In this document: piece by piece, positions 20,570 to 24,453 of the stretch
How the letters are laid out: every line of letters begins with the position of its first letter
Position numbering within the stretch: position 1 is the first letter of the stretch
Assembly (NCBI GenBank): GCA_015501075.1
Contig: JADNYJ010000468.1
Span: forward strand, 1 to 24,453
Direction of reading: 5' to 3'
DNA length: 24,453 nucleotides
Source: Gymnopilus junonius
Taxonomy: Eukaryota > Basidiomycota > Agaricomycetes > Agaricales > Galerinaceae
Program-made: the position numbers and the translations under genes
The notes under the pieces: generated by a model
Databases searched by the model: none
What the model saw: only the letters and a program-made list of their open reading frames with translations
What the model was told of the DNA's origin: nothing

Positions 20570-23500
20570 CTCTGATTGGCATCCATCTTTGGCAGCCTGT
20601 AGTTGCCCCAGCGTGTCTTCCTCCACTTGGACGTTGAATTCAGACCCAAGCCAGGTTGCCTGGAGGTAGAGGGAGTAGAGGACAGCCTGTCCATCAAGGC
20701 AGAAGGGCCAGCATGTGATGAAGTGGAGGGAGTCAAGGACAACCTATCTGCCAAGCTGGAGGAAGAAGGCAAGGTTTCCAGCCTTGACAAGAATGAGGTG
20801 GCGGGTGACTGAGCCAGCTCCAGGCCTGAAATGGGAGACCAAGCGTCCTGCGACCTGCCACAGATACTGCTGTACTGTTCAGCATTGACAAAGTCACAGC
20901 CGATGGCATGTGCATCAGCAGTGTGACCGCCTGCAACGATGCCTCGGAAGGCAGCTGCATCCTCCATAGTCTCAAAGCGGAGCCAGAAGACTTGGAATCT
21001 GGCCTCGTTAGTGCGGATGACGCAGACAAGGTTGACTTTGATAACCGCCAAGATGCCGTTAATCCAGCACACAACGTCATCCCAAACAAAAAATGTAGCA
21101 AGACTCCAAATGCTTAAATAGCGCGTGTTGCTCCTCGCGGCGATAGACCTTAGGATGGGGAAGGTCGGTGCTGTCATGGCGGGAAACATGGCATCTAGCG
21201 CAGTATGATCTCCCAATGGACGATTTGCAACATGCATTATGGGATCCTCCGAAGTGTCCATACGGTCATCCTCCTGGGGCTTGAAGTCGACCTGTTGCGA
21301 AATAGGAGCCACAGAGGCAGAGCCATCGTTGTCATGCACAACACCCTTGCCTTTGTCCACTGCACTACAACTGTGTGGTGGCGATGCTAAACGAGTGACC
21401 AGAGGCGCCTGCGATGGAGCATGGGGTGTTTGAAGTGGACGAGATGGAAGGACGGGAGCTGCTGTCGAGGGGTGCAGCAAGAAAGGAACTGGGGCAGACC
21501 CAGACGCACTGCGAGGGGGACTGAACTGGTGATCTGACAAGGAAGTAGAAGTGGTCCTGCCCAGGGAACAAGAGGGATGTCGCATGGGAGCCCACTCCCG
21601 GAAGCGACTGTTACCTCCAATCGGGGGTGCATGCTGAGAAGATGAAGACAAGGGAGATGGGTGGCGAGGAGGTGGCAGAGCAGGGCGAGGAGGAGACCAA
21701 TGATCATGCTCCCGACGAGACGGGACAAAGGGACAAGGTTGTGGCCCTGGACTCCTGGAACGGGAATGTTGATGATAAACCTGAGCGCGCCACTCACTTG
21801 CTGCACTGTGCGAGGTTGACGCCCCAGAGACTAAGGGAGCAGGACCGTGACCAGAAGAGGGAGAATGATGGCAAGGAGAGGGTGAATGAGGACGTGGTGG
21901 GGAAAGGACCGATGGCTGTTGAGCAGGGTGATGCGGGGAATGAGTGCATGGACATCCGCGGATCACGTCCACGTCCAGGGGGGGAGAGTTGCTGGAGTGA
22001 CTCCTAGTATCTACCACTCCGTCCGAGTCAGAGTCGTCAGGAAGAGGTGTGAGCCTGGATGTGGAGGGCTGATTCGGGGTCAGGGGTGTATAAATGCGCC
22101 CTTCTGTCCCAGGGGTCGGCTCCAAGGTCGTGTACACCCAAAGAGACTTCCTCCGAGGCTGAAGACCTTGTCCGCTCTCCTCTTCCTGGAAGGGGACATC
22201 GGGAGCGGGCTGACCAAACACAGTGATATCAGCTTTATAGTTGGCCGGGGGAGCAAGGGGTTCTTCGAAGTAAAGATGCCTGTAGTTTGCGCGGTCGAAA
22301 TAAACCTCACCTGACAAGTCCTTCTTGTTGTGCCCCCCTACTCTCATCATGCACATTTCCCCATCGTCATCCATAGTCTCCTTCCACGTGGACCATTTGT
22401 TGTTCGGCTTCAATCCCAGGACTGCAGGAGGTGCAAGCGCTTCACCCTCGTCCTGTGGAGCTGGATGCGGGGGATCCGTATGCATCGAAAACCGTGGGTC
22501 TGAGTATACGCCGTCCTTGAAACCTTGTCCTTCCGGAGACAAATGCATGCGATCCTTACGCATCAGGGGATTAACTTGCCAGAGAGGTTGGATGGCGTAG
22601 TCCTTGGTGACATCCCGCAAGCGCTGACCATGTTGGGCGACAACTAGGTCGACGGGGTTCTTGTCGGAAGTGAGGCGAATGACCGAGGTCTCCAGGACGA
22701 AGTTGGGGAAGATTGCACTGTACTTAAGTGCGCATCTTGGATCCGTGACAACATCAACCATATGGATAATGAAGCACGGAACCTTGTGCTTCAGAAGCCA
22801 TAATCCCTCAGTCTCTGTACAGCCATTCAACCAAACACCTATGAGGATTTCTTCCACTGGTAATACCTCTGCTGGGGGGGCGCTCGAGGCTTTGATGTCA
22901 TCGTGAAAGGCCTGAGCCATCCGGCACCAGGCAGACATAAGCTTGATGTCGCACTGAACGTGCGTGAGCAAATCAACTCCTTCATCGAATATCATGACGG
23001 TGTCAAGGGTTTTCAGATCTTCTGAGGGGCAACCCGGCCTGTTCTCCCACAATTCCCTATGAAGGAACGTAGCAGTCTTCCACGAGCAGATGCGTTGCTC
23101 GATTTCCTGCGCCCTTTTCGTCAACTCCTTTATGTATGTGGACTTGAAGAATCCGCAATTGGGGAAGGTCGACAGCTGCCAGTGGTCCATCAGGGAAGCA
23201 AATTCTGGGGAAGAGTTGCTACCCTGTCGACAAATGAAACCTAACCAAGGGCGGGCGGGGTCAAAGTGTTGAGGTGAAATGGTGGGGTCGAAATGGCCAA
23301 GATGACCATCACAACGACGAAGGTGGGTGGGGATGTCTGCAAAAATGTCAATATTGGAGTCCTTTGTCCCCAGATAAAAAGCAGGCCGCATGGAATTCGG
23401 GGACCAAAGTTCCCAAAGGCGGTCTTCTAATCGAACAGCTCTTGTTGAGACCACGCGAAATGGGGGGAGGAAAAAGCATATGGCGTCGAGGATCATCGGG

Positions 23501-23580
23501 CGACAGAGATAGCCAGCGAAGCTCGTGAGACGTTCCGTCATGAAAGATGGGGTACTATACTGAGTGCGGGATGATGACAT
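20545..23580 (-). CDS. extra ORF of gypsy element (1011 aa), function unknown
   Basis: One uninterrupted frame of 1011 codons. It ends in a TGA (20547-20545) that lies inside the LTR terminus. Residues 1-500 look globular, with RPAFYLGT (65-72), RPWLGFICRQ (110-119), FPNCGFFKSTYI (139-150), a GVWLNG...GLWLLKHKVPCFIIH block (248-273) and KSLWVYTTLEP (478-488). Residues about 520-740 are Pro/Ser/His-rich and disordered, with RSRSP motifs. Residues about 820-880 resemble an RRM-like alpha-beta fold (RYLSIWSLATFF, FQVFWLRFETMEDAAAF). Near the C-terminus is a repeated LxDRLSxTPSTS motif (943-973). I have a general recollection of similar multicopy Agaricomycete proteins but cannot name a family. 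Its place after pol and before the LTR is that of an env-like or accessory ORF, yet nothing resembles an envelope protein: no signal peptide or clear membrane segment. Confidence 0.75.
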   Translation of the reverse strand: MSSSRTQYSTPSFMTERLTSFAGYLCRPMILDAICFFLPPFRVVSTRAVRLEDRLWELWSPNSMRPAFYLGTKDSNIDIFADIPTHLRRCDGHLGHFDPTISPQHFDPARPWLGFICRQGSNSSPEFASLMDHWQLSTFPNCGFFKSTYIKELTKRAQEIEQRICSWKTATFLHRELWENRPGCPSEDLKTLDTVMIFDEGVDLLTHVQCDIKLMSAWCRMAQAFHDDIKASSAPPAEVLPVEEILIGVWLNGCTETEGLWLLKHKVPCFIIHMVDVVTDPRCALKYSAIFPNFVLETSVIRLTSDKNPVDLVVAQHGQRLRDVTKDYAIQPLWQVNPLMRKDRMHLSPEGQGFKDGVYSDPRFSMHTDPPHPAPQDEGEALAPPAVLGLKPNNKWSTWKETMDDDGEMCMMRVGGHNKKDLSGEVYFDRANYRHLYFEEPLAPPANYKADITVFGQPAPDVPFQEEESGQGLQPRRKSLWVYTTLEPTPGTEGRIYTPLTPNQPSTSRLTPLPDDSDSDGVVDTRSHSSNSPPLDVDVIRGCPCTHSPHHPAQQPSVLSPPRPHSPSPCHHSPSSGHGPAPLVSGASTSHSAASEWRAQVYHQHSRSRSPGPQPCPFVPSRREHDHWSPPRPALPPPRHPSPLSSSSQHAPPIGGNSRFREWAPMRHPSCSLGRTTSTSLSDHQFSPPRSASGSAPVPFLLHPSTAAPVLPSRPLQTPHAPSQAPLVTRLASPPHSCSAVDKGKGVVHDNDGSASVAPISQQVDFKPQEDDRMDTSEDPIMHVANRPLGDHTALDAMFPAMTAPTFPILRSIAARSNTRYLSIWSLATFFVWDDVVCWINGILAVIKVNLVCVIRTNEARFQVFWLRFETMEDAAAFRGIVAGGHTADAHAIGCDFVNAEQYSSICGRSQDAWSPISGLELAQSPATSFLSRLETLPSSSSLADRLSLTPSTSSHAGPSALMDRLSSTPSTSRQPGLGLNSTSKWRKTRWGNYRLPKMDANQSLADGGAL

Positions 23581-24101
23581 GACTGAGAAGAAGGAGAGAA
23601 AAGAGAGGAGAGAGAAAAAGAAGGGAAGTCAGGGCTAGGTGCAGCTAAAAGCGCGACTCTGAAACTTTGGAAGCCAGGTGCTGCTACAAGCGTGACTCTT
23701 GAGAGCTCTGATGACTATCACCCTCAAGACCGATCAGACCAGTGCTGCTTCCGAAAGCACGACTTGTGTCCGGTAAGTCTTTTACGGACCCAACTAGAGC
23801 CCAGTGCTGACGATGCGCGACTTGGGTCAGGAGCAGGATAACGGAGAGAGAGGATAATGTGAAAGAAAAAAGGAAACAGTCCAACCAAACTTAGGTTGAA
23901 AGGGCTAAACAAACATAGACAAATAAAAGGGATAAACTACTGAAGAATTAGAGTAGCGAGAATATGGAAACACATCTTTTATATAAGGAGAATTATGGGT
24001 TGAACAGTTCTACTGCTCGGATAAGTCAAGTAAGGAATAACGAAGAAAATCAGTAAAAGTACAGAGATAATTGGTCTCAGGGAGAAGGGAAAAAGAGTAC
24101 C
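23581..24101 (-). promoter_or_regulatory. leader between pol tail and extra ORF, with TATA box
   Basis: A 521-bp spacer in element direction. A TATATAAAAG element lies at 23985-23976, about 400 bases upstream of the 1011-codon ORF's ATG. The four repeated hairpin-like units (23636-23825) follow, then a pyrimidine-rich tract (23625-23585) directly before the ATG. This layout suggests separate transcription of the extra ORF, or a structured leader, instead of translation from the full-length element RNA. No LTR-like termini were found here. Confidence 0.45.
23636..23825 (-). repeat. four imperfect direct repeats with hairpin potential
   Basis: In element direction the units read approximately RAGTCRCGCTT-n-AGCAGCACYTGG, at 23825-23800, 23766-23738, 23700-23674 and 23659-23636. 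Spacing is about 62, 65 and 38 bases. Each has partly complementary halves (for example GTGCT and AGCAC in the unit at 23766-23738), so each could fold as a small stem-loop in RNA. They lie in the leader of the 1011-codon ORF. Confidence 0.6.
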
Positions 24102-24453
24102 CTACTTCACTAGCAACTCTAGGTATTCACGTTTTAGTTCGGGAGCATTGCGCAGGTCATATTCGGAAACCCAAGAATCGTTGGTGGGGCCGTATCCTGC
24201 CCATCTAACCAAGTACATTCAACAATTGCCCTTCTTCCTTGAGGTGAGCTTATGGCCTAATATGGCTTCTACTTCATATTCGGGGGTAGCAATGAAATCT
24301 CTAGTGGACGGGAGTAAGGTTCGGTCCCCTAACTCGGCAGGAGAGGGGTGATACTTTCTCAGGTGTTGAATGTTGAATACTGGGTGCATAGGGTAAGTGT
24401 CTGGCAACCTCAAATGGTAGACCATTGGGTTGATTTTCTCCAAGGAAACCTCA
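24102..24453 (-). pseudogene. Ty3/gypsy pol C-terminus: integrase end and chromodomain (partial)
   Basis: It enters from the right edge. KINPMVYHLRLP and HPVFNIQHLRKYHPSP are the typical integrase C-terminal region of chromodomain-bearing gypsy polyproteins. A chromodomain follows: YEVEAILGHKL, MYLVRWAGYGPTNDSW, VSEYDLRNAPELKREY. It ends at a TAG (24104-24102). A TGA at 24221-24219 interrupts the chromodomain before MYLVRW. Related elements commonly have two basic residues at TGT-TGA here, so both codons fit CGT to TGT and CGA to TGA. Chromodomain integrases target insertion to marked chromatin. With the stop, the encoded integrase would lose most of its chromodomain. Confidence 0.85.

Noticed and set aside
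21627..22314. Plus-strand open frames opposite the 1011-codon ORF
   Set aside because: They overlap the Pro/Ser-rich part of a much longer frame, have no family features and are explained as its shadows.
23581..24101. A second LTR between pol tail and extra ORF, which would make the ORF the gag of a tandem element
   Set aside because: No TGTGAC/GTCACA termini and no similarity to the LTR at 20171-20549 could be seen.
1..24453. CRISPR arrays, bacterial operons or ribosome binding sites
   Set aside because: Introns and gene families are fungal. No regularly spaced repeat-spacer structure is present.

Overview
The window reads as nuclear DNA of a basidiomycete fungus, most likely an Agaricomycete. 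Genes carry many short introns (about 50-85 bp, GT...AG, often with a CTRAY branch site). Recognisable families include an F-box protein, a Vps68/TMEM50 membrane protein, a polo kinase, FunK1 fungal kinases, a basidiomycete-type tyrosine recombinase and a chromodomain Ty3/gypsy element.

Left part (1-11,000) is ordinary gene space: a frame-broken F-box gene (+, 141-1551), a three-exon Vps68-like gene (+, 2037-2710), an unrecognised three-exon membrane-anchored gene (+, 3313-4099), a seven-exon polo-like kinase (-, 8837-5038), a doubtful short gene (+, 9301-9747) and an unrecognised five-exon gene (-, 10971-9984). Several of these carry isolated one-base frame breaks, mostly in short homopolymers. 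In the polo kinase, a normally essential gene, this looks more like base-calling error than decay.

Middle part (11,000-18,250) is gene-poor and then holds three FunK1 copies. Copy 1 (+, 13072-15531) is complete. Copy 2 (+, 15702-16467) is a 3' fragment with a nonsense codon and a frameshift. Copy 3 (-, 18165-17331) is an inverted fragment whose 5' end is fused to a copy of copy 1's upstream region. In copy 3 nearly every CpG of copy 1 has become TpG or CpA, and catalytic residues are lost with them.

Right part (18,250-24,453) is mobile DNA. A CpG-depleted tyrosine recombinase with five in-frame TGA codons (-, 20170-19272) is cut by the LTR of a Ty3/gypsy element on the minus strand. Reading in the element's direction there is an integrase/chromodomain tail (24453-24102, with one in-frame TGA), a 521-bp leader with a TATA box and four repeated hairpin-like units, an uninterrupted 1011-codon extra ORF (23580-20545), and the LTR (20549-20171). 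The stop codon of the ORF lies inside the LTR terminus.

The strongest signals for follow-up are the gypsy element with its long, intact, possibly separately promoted ORF after pol, and the CpG-directed decay seen in the duplicated FunK1 copy and the old recombinase, which suggests a RIP-like or methylation-driven defence.
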